Shown here: positions 10,515 to 19,700 of the stretch, one piece after another | Position numbering within the stretch: the first letter of the stretch is position 1 | Layout of the letters: each line of letters opens with the position of its first letter | Assembly: GCA_963702995.1 (NCBI GenBank) | Contig: OY969783.1 | Coordinates: forward strand, 6,696,001-6,760,000 | Origin: MFD04580-c1 sp963702995 | Lineage (GTDB): Bacteria > Planctomycetota > Phycisphaerae > Tepidisphaerales > Tepidisphaeraceae | Direction of reading: 5' to 3' | DNA length: 64,000 bases | Translations under genes and position numbers: made by a program | Notes under the pieces: model-generated | What the model was told of the DNA's origin: nothing | Seen by the model: the letters and a program-made list of their open reading frames with translations, nothing else | The model's database searches: none

Positions 10515-11450
10515 ATGCCCGAACACGAATGTGAAATGTCGTGGGGGGTACTTCGACGGATCGTGCAGGATTGGGCCGGAACGGCCACCGATCTGCTGGA
10601 GTCCATGCCGCTGGAAGGCGGCACGGTCAGCACCACCCTCGCCCTCACCCTCTCCGATCATCGCAAGGTCGTTCTCAAAGTTACCCCCCATCGCGTCGAT
10701 CGGTCCCACCTTGATGAAGCCTGCCAGTTGCGGCTCATGCGCGAAATCGGGCTTCCGGTGCCGGAAGTTTACGCGGCCCAGGTCGGCTCGCTCGACAACC
10801 CGTTCAGCTACATCCTGATGGAGTTCGTCGAGGGGATCGATCTCCGCGCCGCCAAGTCCGCCTGCACCGAGGAGGAGTTCGACGCGATCCAATCGCATTT
10901 GGCGGAGCTGCTCCTCCAGATGCACGACACGACCGATGACCACTACCGCCGCGTGGTCGCCGAAGAGAGCAAGCGGTTTGAGAGCTGGCCCGCCTGCTAT
11001 CGGGAGATCTTTGACCCGATCTGGCGCGATGTGGAGAAGTCGAACGTGCTGCCCGTCAAGTCGCGCAAGACGATCTCGCGGATGCACGACCGGCTGGAGT
11101 CATTGCTGGTGCATGACGATCGGCCGCGGCTGGTGCATTGGGACGTCTGGGCGACCAACCTTCTTGCCCATCGCAACGGCGACGGCCGCTGGAAAGTGAG
11201 CGCCCTGCTCGACCCCAATAGCAAGTTCGCCCACGCGGAGGCAGAGCTGGCCTATATGGACCTCTTCCACACGGCGACTCCTGCTTTCTTCCGCGCCTAT
11301 CAGAACGCCCGCCGACTACCGAATGAGTATCACCGCGTCCGAAAGCCGGTCTACCAGATGTACAGCCTGTTGAACCATCTGCGCCGCTTTGGGAAGGAAT
11401 ACCTGCGGCCGGCGTCGGCCCAGGTTGAAAAGGTTGCAGCCCTCGTCTAG
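10515..11450 (+). CDS. Kinase-fold phosphotransferase (fructosamine kinase / APH-like)
   Basis: A protein of about 311 residues with the aminoglycoside-phosphotransferase / fructosamine-kinase fold. The nucleotide lysine is in HRKVVLKVTPH, the hinge reads ILMEFVEGIDL, the catalytic loop is LVHWDVWATN (Asp as base, Asn for metal) and the metal aspartate is in ALLDPNSKFAHAEAELAYMD. The HWDVWATN form and the acidic motif after it resemble the fructosamine-kinase branch, which removes sugar adducts from proteins, but small-molecule kinases share it. The start is uncertain: ATGs at 10515 and 10536 are both plausible. Not obviously part of an operon. Confidence 0.82.
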   Translation: MPEHECEMSWGVLRRIVQDWAGTATDLLESMPLEGGTVSTTLALTLSDHRKVVLKVTPHRVDRSHLDEACQLRLMREIGLPVPEVYAAQVGSLDNPFSYILMEFVEGIDLRAAKSACTEEEFDAIQSHLAELLLQMHDTTDDHYRRVVAEESKRFESWPACYREIFDPIWRDVEKSNVLPVKSRKTISRMHDRLESLLVHDDRPRLVHWDVWATNLLAHRNGDGRWKVSALLDPNSKFAHAEAELAYMDLFHTATPAFFRAYQNARRLPNEYHRVRKPVYQMYSLLNHLRRFGKEYLRPASAQVEKVAALV

Positions 11451-11698
11451 GCCTGTCATTCAACGTCGCCGCCGAGACGCCCTCACCCTACCCTCTCCCA
11501 TGACTACCTGGGAGAGGGGACAAATACGTGCGCTCGTCCGCGCATCATCGCCGCGGAGAGACGCTCGGTGGTTTTTCTCCCTCGCCCATGAACCCATGGG
11601 AGAGGGTTGGGGAGAGGGTCCTTCGTCGATGCGCTTGCAGGAGCCGAAGCATGGGCCCCGATCTCGCCAATCGGGGCCGGCCATCGGTTTCCGCGCAC
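11451..11698. repeat. Intergenic region with two CCCTCTCCCATG palindromes (family D)
   Basis: The segment 11481-11520 (accctctcccatgactacctgggagaggg) and the segment 11575-11625 (ctcgcccatgaacccatgggagaggg) are related palindromes around a CCATGG-like centre. They lie between convergent genes and may act as a bidirectional terminator. No coding sequence is supported. Confidence 0.5.
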
Positions 11699-11815
11699 TC
11701 AGACCGATGGGTGTGCCGCGGGGGCCGCCGCCGGCGTGGCGATGTCTGCTTCTCGGATGGTCTTCTGGCACCCGGCGAGCGACAGCAGCAGGCCGGCTAA
11801 GATCATATATTTCAT
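11699..11815 (-). CDS. Small lipoprotein, 38 residues
   Basis: A short reading frame with ATG at 11815 and TGA at 11699. The protein starts MKYMILAGLLLSLAGCQ: a lysine, a hydrophobic run and a textbook lipobox (LAGC, cysteine at 16). The mature lipopeptide would be only about 23 residues, ending in an Ala-Pro-rich tail (ATPAAAPAAHPSV). A GAGGGAG ribosome site lies five bases upstream. It resembles entericidin-like peptides in size and plan but has no clear sequence match that I can name. It lies downstream of the gmd-fcl-glycosyltransferase genes on the same strand. Confidence 0.65.
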   Translation of the reverse strand: MKYMILAGLLLSLAGCQKTIREADIATPAAAPAAHPSV

Positions 11816-11857
11816 CGGGCTCCCTCATTCACTGAGATTGAGACGCGGCGTAGCGGG

Positions 11858-13252
11858 TCAGGCAAATTCTTCAAAGTTCTCTCGTCGCCCGTCGGGGTTC
11901 CGGTCGGCTCGTCCTAAAAGCGGGCCTGCCGGGGTACGGTTATACAGGGATCTCTCCAACGCGTCACAAAGGCGGCCGCACAGATGCCAGCGGCCGAGCG
12001 ACTCCGCGACGGCCGCCATCGCGGTCGCACCCAGTGCGGCCAGCGCGTCGGGCGGTAGCCGGCGCAGTTCGTCGATCGCGGCGCACGCGGCGTTGACGTC
12101 GCCGTGCTGAATCGAGCGGCCGATAGAGTGGGCGCTGATCAGGTCGGTCACATGGGACGGGCTGGGCCCGAAGTAGAGGATCGGGCGCCCGACCGCCATG
12201 GCCCCGTAGACCTTGCACGGGTGAAGGATGCCGACCATTTCGTCGCCGAGCGATACCACGTGGACATCGGCCGCGGAGAGGGAATGGCCCAGCTCCGCCA
12301 GCGGCTGATAGGGGAGTGAGATGGCGTTGGTTAGCCCCGCGTCGCGAATGAAGGCTTCCACCTGCTTTTTTCCCAATCCGCCGCCGACGAAGAGAAAGCG
12401 AATCCCGTTGTCGCCCTGGTAGCGGCGGGCCGCCAGCAGAAGGGTGTCGAGCGGGTTCGAGGGGCTGTGGTTGCCGCTGTACATGACGACGAACTTCCCC
12501 TCCAGCCCGTGCCGCGCTCGGAACGGGTTTGACGCTTCGGCAGTCGCCGCCGACGGCGGGGCGGCGGGGGGATCCTCGTGCGACCACGGCGGCAGGACGA
12601 TCACCTTGTCGCCCACGTGCGGACGCGCGTTGAGCCGCCGGGCCATGAACCGATCGAGGGCGATCACCAGCGTGGCGCGACGGAGGATCAGCCGGTTCAC
12701 CCCTTCCAGAAGATGGGCGGTGACGCTCTGTACGTCGATCTTCTTCAGGGCGATGAGCTGGTCCGGGTTCAGGTCCATCGCCCAGTAGGCGCTGGGCACC
12801 CGCCGGAGCATCGCGACGAACGTCGCCACGACGCCGATCAACGGCGGGGAGGTGCTGAAGAAAATCGCGCCGAGATCGCGCTCCAGGAGGGCCCGGATCA
12901 GGATCTGGCCCATGAAAGAGATCGTCCCGACCAGCCGCGTCAGGATCGACTTCTTGCCGAACGAGGCGAAGGGGAGGCGAACGACGTCGGCGCCATGATA
13001 GTTCTCGCGGGAGGCGTAGCGCGCGGCGGGGTCTTCGTAGCCGCGTGCGGAAGTGAGGACGCGTACGGGGTAGCCGCGGCGGGCCATCTCGCGCGCGACG
13101 TCGGCCATGTGCTGGCCGACGGCCGCGGGGTCGGGGACAAACACCTGACTGATCAGGAGGAAAGCCCGTCGCCGGCCGCCGGCTTGGCCGTGCCGCAAGT
13201 TCGACGCCGATGCGGCGGGCGGAGGGGCGTCACCGTGCGGGGTGGGTTCCAT
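11858..13252 (-). CDS. Glycosyltransferase family 4 (WbuB-like)
   Basis: A 464-residue two-Rossmann GT-B glycosyltransferase. The N-terminal domain has the acceptor-side pattern of WbuB-type enzymes (LLISQVFVPDPAAVGQHMAD, then SPPLIGVVA and YWAMDLNPDQ). The C-terminal donor domain has MYSGNHSPSNPLDTLL, FLFVGGGLGKK, LPYQPLAELG and HVVSLGDEMVGILHPCKVYG. Such enzymes add a sugar to a lipid-linked oligosaccharide for O-antigen, capsule or exopolysaccharide. It follows gmd and fcl on the same strand, so an activated fucose donor is a reasonable guess, though a gap of about 320 bases with a repeat separates it from fcl. The first 28 residues are a variable tail. Confidence 0.88.
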   Translation of the reverse strand: MEPTPHGDAPPPAASASNLRHGQAGGRRRAFLLISQVFVPDPAAVGQHMADVAREMARRGYPVRVLTSARGYEDPAARYASRENYHGADVVRLPFASFGKKSILTRLVGTISFMGQILIRALLERDLGAIFFSTSPPLIGVVATFVAMLRRVPSAYWAMDLNPDQLIALKKIDVQSVTAHLLEGVNRLILRRATLVIALDRFMARRLNARPHVGDKVIVLPPWSHEDPPAAPPSAATAEASNPFRARHGLEGKFVVMYSGNHSPSNPLDTLLLAARRYQGDNGIRFLFVGGGLGKKQVEAFIRDAGLTNAISLPYQPLAELGHSLSAADVHVVSLGDEMVGILHPCKVYGAMAVGRPILYFGPSPSHVTDLISAHSIGRSIQHGDVNAACAAIDELRRLPPDALAALGATAMAAVAESLGRWHLCGRLCDALERSLYNRTPAGPLLGRADRNPDGRRENFEEFA

Positions 13253-13575
13253 GTGCGGGATCGATCACGAGCGCGTTCGAAGCGGGTTTGAGGGTACGCG
13301 GCGATATCATCCGACGTGCCGCCGGTGCCCCCACCGGCGGGTTTTGGGTGCGCTCGGCAACACCCCCGGTGAGGGCACCGGCGGCACTTTTCCACGCGGG
13401 CCGTGCTCCACATTCTAATTGGAATGAGCCGCGCGGGTAGTAGACGTTGTTATGGCCCAACCCGTCGTTTGAGGCACTGAGAAAGAAGCCGCCCCGATCA
13501 CGGGCACAAAGCGCCGGCGAGCGGGGCGGATCGGTGTCAGCCCAATCGGTCCGGGCCACTGCCAGTCGCACACAA
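13253..13575. other. Intergenic gap holding a family C repeat
   Basis: No supported gene. The repeat at 13316-13387 is described separately; the rest shows nothing recognisable. Confidence 0.5.
13316..13387. repeat. Palindromic repeat GTGCCGCCGGTG, family C, copy 1
   Basis: GTGCCGCCGGTGCCCCCACCGGCGG is followed after a short spacer by the inverted form CCCCCGGTGAGGGCACCGGCGGCAC, forming a strong hairpin of about 70 bases. Other copies lie near 24813 (half), 57877 and 62451, always between genes. Confidence 0.75.
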
Positions 13576-14550
13576 TCAGCAGGCGCGTTCAGGCTGTTTC
13601 TTGGCGGTCGCTTTATCGCGGTTCTGCTCAAACCATTCGACCGTCTTCTTGAGCCCATCCTCAAGCGACGTGGCGGCCGTGAAGTCGATCGCCTTCTTGG
13701 CGACTGTGACATCCAGACATCGACGCGGCTGGCCGTCGGGCTTGGTCGCATCCCAGACAATCTCACCCTGAAAACCGGCGACCTTCGCCACCAGCTCCGT
13801 GAGGTCCTTGACCGAGATCTCCCGCCCGCTGCCCAGATTCATCGGCTCGGGGGAATCGTACCGCTCCATTGATGCGATCAGGCCGTCGGCGCAGTCTTCC
13901 ACGTAGAGGAACTCGCGGCTCGCCTTGCCGGTGCCCCAGGCGGAGATCGTCTTGTCACCTCGGTCGCGCGCCTCGACGCACTTGCGCACCAGGGCGGGGA
14001 TGACGTGCGACGAATGGAGGTCGAAGTTATCCCGCGGCCCGAACAGGTTGACCGGGAGCAGGTAGATGCCGTTCAGGCCGTACTGCTGGCGATAGGCCTG
14101 GCACATCACCAGCAACGCCTTCTTCGCCACGCCGTAGGGGGCGTTGGTTTCTTCCGGGTAGCCGTTCCAGATCTCGTCCTCGCGAAACGGGACGGGCGTG
14201 AATTTCGGGTAAGCGCAGATCGTGCCCACCTGGACGAACTTCTTCAGGTTGTTCTTGCGGGCGTTTTCGATGAGGTGGATGCCCATCGTCGCGTTGGCGA
14301 AGAAGTAGCGGCCGGGGTTGTCGCGGTTGGCGCCGATCCCGCCCACTTCGGCCGCCAAGTGCATGATCACCGCCGGCTTGAAGTCGGCGTAAAGCCGTTC
14401 GACATCCTGCTCACGGGTGAGGTCATATTCGCGGCGGCGGGGGACGACGACATCGGAGTACCCTTTGGCCTTCAATTTCTCGACGACGAATGAGCCGAGG
14501 AAGCCCGCTCCGCCGGTGACGAGAATGCGATCCTGCGTGGAGATAGACAT
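13576..14550 (-). CDS. fcl: GDP-L-fucose synthase
   Basis: A 324-residue short-chain dehydrogenase/reductase that epimerises and reduces GDP-4-keto-6-deoxymannose to GDP-L-fucose with NADPH. It shows the Rossmann motif VTGGAGFLGSFV, the family signature HLAAEVGGIGANRDNPG, the catalytic serine region QVGTICAYPKFTPVPF, the Tyr-x3-Lys in NAPYGVAKKALL and LFGPRDNFDLHSSHVIPAL. The length is as expected. It lies downstream of gmd on the same strand, about 160 bases away, and together they complete the pathway from GDP-mannose. The ATG at 14550 begins directly before the Rossmann strand. Confidence 0.95.
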   Translation of the reverse strand: MSISTQDRILVTGGAGFLGSFVVEKLKAKGYSDVVVPRRREYDLTREQDVERLYADFKPAVIMHLAAEVGGIGANRDNPGRYFFANATMGIHLIENARKNNLKKFVQVGTICAYPKFTPVPFREDEIWNGYPEETNAPYGVAKKALLVMCQAYRQQYGLNGIYLLPVNLFGPRDNFDLHSSHVIPALVRKCVEARDRGDKTISAWGTGKASREFLYVEDCADGLIASMERYDSPEPMNLGSGREISVKDLTELVAKVAGFQGEIVWDATKPDGQPRRCLDVTVAKKAIDFTAATSLEDGLKKTVEWFEQNRDKATAKKQPERAC

Positions 14551-14712
14551 AGATTGGCCTTCAATACGCGCCGACCAGACGAATGAGTCGAGGGAATCGG
14601 GGCCTGAGAAGCGTCAGAGCAAGAAGGCGCCTCGACGTAGAGGTCTATCCTTGTTGTTTTGGTCGCTCCTCCAGGCCCTGGATCGTGCGTTTGGCAATTC
14701 TGAAGTAGAGGC

Positions 14713-15753
14713 TCAGGCGACTTCCGAGCGCGACTTGCGGTCGTGGTCGGCAATGGCCCGCTCGCGCTTGGCCATGAGCCAGTCGGCGTCGGTCATCATC
14801 TTGGCCAACGCCTTGAAGGTGACCTTCGGCTTCCACTTCAGCTCGCGCATCGCCTTGGCCGGGTCGCCCAGGAGCAGGTCCACCTCGGCGGGGCGGAAGT
14901 AGCGGGGGTCCACGACGACGTACTTTTCCCAGTCGAGGCCGAGGGCGCCAAAGACTTCAGCGAGGAACTCGCGGACGCTGTGCGTCTCGCCGGTGGCGAC
15001 GACGAAGTCCTGCGGCTCTTCCTGCTGGAGCATCAGCCACATCGCTTCGACGTAGTCGCCGGCAAAGCCCCAGTCGCGCTTCGCGTCGAGGTTGCCCAGG
15101 TAAAGCTTTTCCTGAAGGCCTTCCTTGATCCGGGTCGCGGCGCGGGTGATCTTACGGGTGACGAAAGTCTCGCCGCGGCGGGGGGATTCATGATTGAAGA
15201 GGATGCCGTTGCAGGCGTACATCCCGTAGCTTTCGCGGTAGTTCACGGTCTGCCAGTAGCTGTAGACCTTGGCGCAGGCGTACGGGCTGCGGGGGTGGAA
15301 GGGCGTGGTTTCGGTCTGGGGCGTCTCGACGACCTTGCCGTACATCTCGCTGCTGCTCGCCTGGTAAAAGCGGACCGGCTTGCCGGTGTCGCGAATCGCT
15401 TCCAGCAGGTTGATCGTGCCGAGCGCGTCCGACTGCACCGTGTAGACCGGCTGGTCGAAGCTGACGCGCACGTGCGACTGGGCGCCCAGGTTGTAAACCT
15501 CGTCGGGCTGGACGCGGGTCAGGATCTCGCGGAGGCCGGTGCCGTCAACGAGGTCCCCGAAGTGCAGGAACAGGTTGGCGCTGGGGCTGTGGGGGTCGAT
15601 ATAAAGGTGCTCGATGCGGCCGGTGTTGAACGAGCTGCTCCGACGCACCATGCCGTGGACCTGATACCCCTTGGCGAGCAACAGCTCGGCGAGGTAAGAC
15701 CCATCTTGCCCGGTAATCCCCGTGATCAATGCCTTCTTGTTTTGCGTGTGCAT
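14713..15753 (-). CDS. gmd: GDP-mannose 4,6-dehydratase
   Basis: About 346 residues. Converts GDP-D-mannose to GDP-4-keto-6-deoxy-D-mannose, the first committed step to GDP-L-fucose and other deoxyhexoses. Motifs: ALITGITGQDGSYLAELLL (NADP-binding), MVRRSSSFNTGRIEHLY (the RRSS loop of the family), catalytic Thr/Ser region QASSSEMYGKVVETPQTETT, SPYACAKVYSYW (Tyr-x3-Lys) and NHESPRRGETFVTRKI. The frame is open further upstream, but the enzyme's N-terminus fits the ATG at 15753 (or 15765). The last 15-20 residues are a variable tail. Confidence 0.96.
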   Translation of the reverse strand: MHTQNKKALITGITGQDGSYLAELLLAKGYQVHGMVRRSSSFNTGRIEHLYIDPHSPSANLFLHFGDLVDGTGLREILTRVQPDEVYNLGAQSHVRVSFDQPVYTVQSDALGTINLLEAIRDTGKPVRFYQASSSEMYGKVVETPQTETTPFHPRSPYACAKVYSYWQTVNYRESYGMYACNGILFNHESPRRGETFVTRKITRAATRIKEGLQEKLYLGNLDAKRDWGFAGDYVEAMWLMLQQEEPQDFVVATGETHSVREFLAEVFGALGLDWEKYVVVDPRYFRPAEVDLLLGDPAKAMRELKWKPKVTFKALAKMMTDADWLMAKRERAIADHDRKSRSEVA

Positions 15754-16165
15754 GGTAACTCGCATGTACTTGTCCCGTGGTGCGGCGGGTGGCTCGGGTG
15801 GAAAAGGTGCCCGGGTTTTGGTGGCCGACGTCGGACCACGCCACCCCGGCGCCGACGCGACGGTGCGACGGCATGCCAACGACTCCCGTCAGATATCGGC
15901 AGGGCAAGCCTGGATCTTACTTATGAAAAGCCGGCGCGCGACCCGGCTCCCCCTGAACGATGCCCGAACCGTCGGCGGCGGACGACCCAATGGTGATAAT
16001 TTTTCGCCGCAATGCAAGGCCTGGCGATAGAATCAAACTGTTGCGGAGCGATACTGTCGGACGTCACTGGGTTTAGCGATCATCCCTGTCGTCCGGCGGC
16101 CGCTCGTGGCGTCAAGGATCGCCGAGCACGTTCGGCAATAAGAGGCCCGCGCGGAGGATGGAACC
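15754..16165. other. Divergent intergenic region
   Basis: Separates gmd (minus) from the small exported protein (plus). No gene is supported. AT-richer patches occur near 15994-16010 (ggtgataatttttcg) and 16026-16045, where promoters could lie, but no confident -35/-10 pair was found. Confidence 0.35.
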
Positions 16166-16612
16166 ATGAAGATTCACCCAATCTGCCTGATGTTGCTGGC
16201 GCTCGGCGCACTCGCCGCAGTGGCCCGGCCGGCCCAGGCCCAGAACTTTTTCGGAGGCGGGGCCACGGCGTTCGACCCGCAGATCAGCATCCTGACGACC
16301 GGGGCCTTGCTCGACACCCAGGCCGTCGTCTCTGCCGATCGAAAGTACGTCACCTTGACGATGCGGCCGCAGCTTTCATCGCTCATCGCCCTGCGCGAGT
16401 TCACCTTCCAGCGAGGCCAGCCGCAAGGTTTCGTTGGAGGCGGAGGCGTCGTGTCAGGTCAAGCCCCCGCTCCGGCGGCGAAGCCTGCTGCGGCGGCGGC
16501 CGCTAAAGCGCCGGCGGCCAATCGTCCCCCGAAATCGCCGACAGTCGCAACGCTACTCGATCGGGAAGGAATGGTGCAGATCAATGATGCACCGGACGCC
16601 CGCGGCGGCTGA
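16166..16612 (+). CDS. Small exported protein of unknown function
   Basis: A 148-residue protein with a signal peptide (MKIHPICLMLLALGALAAVA, cleavage after ARPAQAQ). The middle (residues 35-75) reads FDPQISILTTGALLDTQAVV followed by SADRKYVTLTMRP. This beta-rich pattern resembles a stretch I recall from planctomycete secretin-like or hypothetical exported proteins (inference from memory). A poly-Ala/Pro linker (about 95-125) and a short tail follow. It has a GGAGG-like ribosome site before the ATG. It lies upstream of the giant AsmA-like gene on the same strand, but the gap of about 185 bases does not prove an operon. Confidence 0.7.
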   Translation: MKIHPICLMLLALGALAAVARPAQAQNFFGGGATAFDPQISILTTGALLDTQAVVSADRKYVTLTMRPQLSSLIALREFTFQRGQPQGFVGGGGVVSGQAPAPAAKPAAAAAAKAPAANRPPKSPTVATLLDREGMVQINDAPDARGG

Positions 16613-16796
16613 CCGAACGATTGGACGCTTCGAATGGCCTCGCGCCCCCCAAGCCTCCTTCGCCGCACCGAGAGCGCGTTGCTGGGCTGGTTCCCGCTTT
16701 GCATGCCAATCGCTCGCGGCCGTGAGCCCAGCTCCACCACATGCCGCCGCCTCACCGCGTTTGACGATCCCCGACTCCTGATGACATCTGAAACCC

Positions 16797-19700
16797 ATGG
16801 CTGATACCAACCCGCCTCTCGCCGATCCGAATGACCATTCGGGCACCCCACAACCTGTATCCGTTCCCGTCGAGGCTGCTTCGGGAGAGACGCCGATGGG
16901 CGCGCCCGCATCGGTTAGAAAAGGGGCGGCCGCTAAGCCCAAGGGGCGGCGAAGATTCTGGTTGATCGGGCTCGGCATGATCGTCCTGGGGCTGCTACTT
17001 CTGCTTCTGTTGATCCCGACCCTCGCGAGCAGTGGGCCTGTACGGTCGCTCGTGGTCGGTAAGGTGAACGATCGTCTGAATGGAAAGCTCGAGATCTCGA
17101 GTTGGAACGTAAGCTGGACGGGCGGGTTGTCGCTTCACGGCGTGCGGATCCTGGACGCTGACGGTGTCCTACGCGTGGAGTTGGAAGAAGCCGCCACGCA
17201 GCTCACGCTGCTCGACGCGATGCGGGGGCACTACCGGCTGGGCGACACGGTGGTTCGGGGGCTCAACTTCAACATCAAGCGCTATGCGGACGGGACAACC
17301 AGCATCGACCGCCTGATTAAGAAACCGGCCGCTCCGGCCGAGCCGCCGAAGCCGGGTGCTGAACCGGCCGCCCCCGCGCCGGCAAAGCCGTCCGCCCCGC
17401 TCCCCCAGTTCAGCTTCAACGCCAAGCTGGAGAACTGCCGCGGGACGATCGATCAGGAAGGCCTTCCTGGTCAGCCCGGCCACACCATTCAATTGGTCGC
17501 ATTGGACGGTTCGGCGTCCACGACGGACACCAACGCCCCGATCACGCATGACCTGAAGATGGTCGCCCGCGTGGATAGCGGCGCGCCCGGCACCTTGAAG
17601 GTTGGCGGGGTGGTCGAGTTGATCCACGGGAACCAGATCGACCCGGCGGGCGCCTCGGCCAAGGAAGCGGTGGAGGTTGATTCGATCAACGCGGCCGCCG
17701 TCGCGGCGTTCATGCCGCCCTCGGTCAAGCAGCTCGCAGGGGTCTTCAGCGGCCACTTTGATATTGACGCCGCCGCGGGGAAGGTCGGCAAGGTGGGCGC
17801 GTCTCTCGTCGGTCGGGGGCTCGTCTTCGCAGGCGATGCGCTGAAGGGGGGCGACGTGTTCCGCGCCGACCACTTTGCGTTCACCATCCCGCCACGGACG
17901 ACGCTCGACATGTCAGCCGGGCCGGACCATTGGAATGACTGGCGGCTGAAGATGGCGGACGCCTCCGGCGGCCCACTCTCGATCGTCGTCGAAGAGGCGG
18001 GGCAGAACCTCGTGGATGTGAAGTTGTCGGCCGACGCAACGGCAGGGCAGCTTCTGGCGGCATCCAAGAACCTTGAGCCGGGCGGATCGGGCCGGGTGGA
18101 TCTTTCGCTAGGGCTGACCTCGGCCATCTGGCCGTCGAGCTGCCGAAGACGTTTGCGCTCAAAGAGGGTGTCGAGGTGAGCGGTGGGGCCTTTGCGTTCA
18201 CGGTCGGAACCGCATTCAGCGGGCAGCGGGCCGGCCTGGATGTCGGGATCGGCTTGTCGGGAATCAAGGGCAAGGGAACGGACGAGGCGACGTGTCAGCC
18301 CCGCCCGTTCGAGGTGCCGCCGCTGAACGTCGCGCTGAAGGCGACGAGCCTCGGCAACGGCTGGCAGATGCCCGACCTTCGTGACATCTCATTGGTCGTC
18401 ACCCACGGTACGCCGCTGGAAGGGCGATTCGAGGGCAAGACGCTGACGGACCTGAACGGGAAGATCCACTCGAACATCGCCGACCTTCAGGGAGAGCTCG
18501 CCCAGCTCATCGACTTTGGAGCGCTGAAGCTCAAAGGGGACGTCACGGCGACCGCGAGCGCTTCGGGCAACCTGCTGCCTGTCGGCGATTCATCGGCTTC
18601 CGCCGCCGCCAATCCGACTACGGCGCCGGCGGCTGTCGTGGCATCAGCACCCGCGGGGGAGCAGGATCTCCGATTGGGTGTCGCCGCGACGGGCTTGTCG
18701 GTCCAAGGGCTTGAAGGCGGGAAGGGGTTTGCCCAGGATTACGCATCAATCGAAGCGGCGACCAAAGTCGAACGCGACGCGGCCGGAGCGCTCAAGAGCC
18801 TCAAGGGCACGACGCTCGTCGCCTTCGTCGGCCCCGATCAGAAGCGGCCGACGCTGGCGATCGACATCAATGCCGCCGAGCAGCCGATCACGTTCAAGAC
18901 CGTCACTACCACCGACCCCAAAACGGGCAAGAGTCAGCAGGTGACGGCCGCCATGGTGCCGCTGCTCGTGGTGAACCGATTCGACGTGGTCGATTTGCAT
19001 CAGGCGCAGCTCGACTTCGGCTCGTTCGTCGCCGCGTTGAAAGACTTCAACGTCTACCAGGGATCGCTCGGCGTCAACGTGCGACTGAGCTTTGACGGCG
19101 AGAAGCATGCCGCCACATTCCACCCGCGGGTAACTCTGAACGAGATGGGCATCCTTCGAGCGGCGGCCGCCGGGGCCGGACCCGCGGAAGTCTTGCCGCC
19201 TTATTCGATGACGATCGCCGCCGACGGTGAATACTCCGCGGATGCCGCGACCACCCATGTCGGGCTGTCGAACCTGTCGATCGCGGACAAGAAGAACTGG
19301 CTCTCGCTTGCCAAAGACGGCGCCGCCGATATCTCCGCGACGATGGCGGCCGACGGGACAACCAAGGCCACCGGCGGGCTTCGTTTCGGCATCAACCTCG
19401 CCGCTTGGAATGATGTCTTCCGGAAGGCGGGCGCGAAGCCGGTCGAGGTGGCTGTTCGGCCGGCTGGGTCGTCGCCGACGCCTGCGCCCGCTTCGGCGAC
19501 CCAGGAGCTTGCGCTGCGTGACGGGCGAATCGACGGGGCACTTCAACTGACGCAGCCGGGCCCATCGAGCATCGGGCTATCGGTCGACATCGACGCGACC
19601 AAGCTTACGGTTGCCAGCAGCGCGCCTGCGCCAGGTCAGGCGCCGCAAGGTGGAACGCCGCCGGGTCAAACGCCTTTGGTTCAGGATGAGGCGGTCAAGA

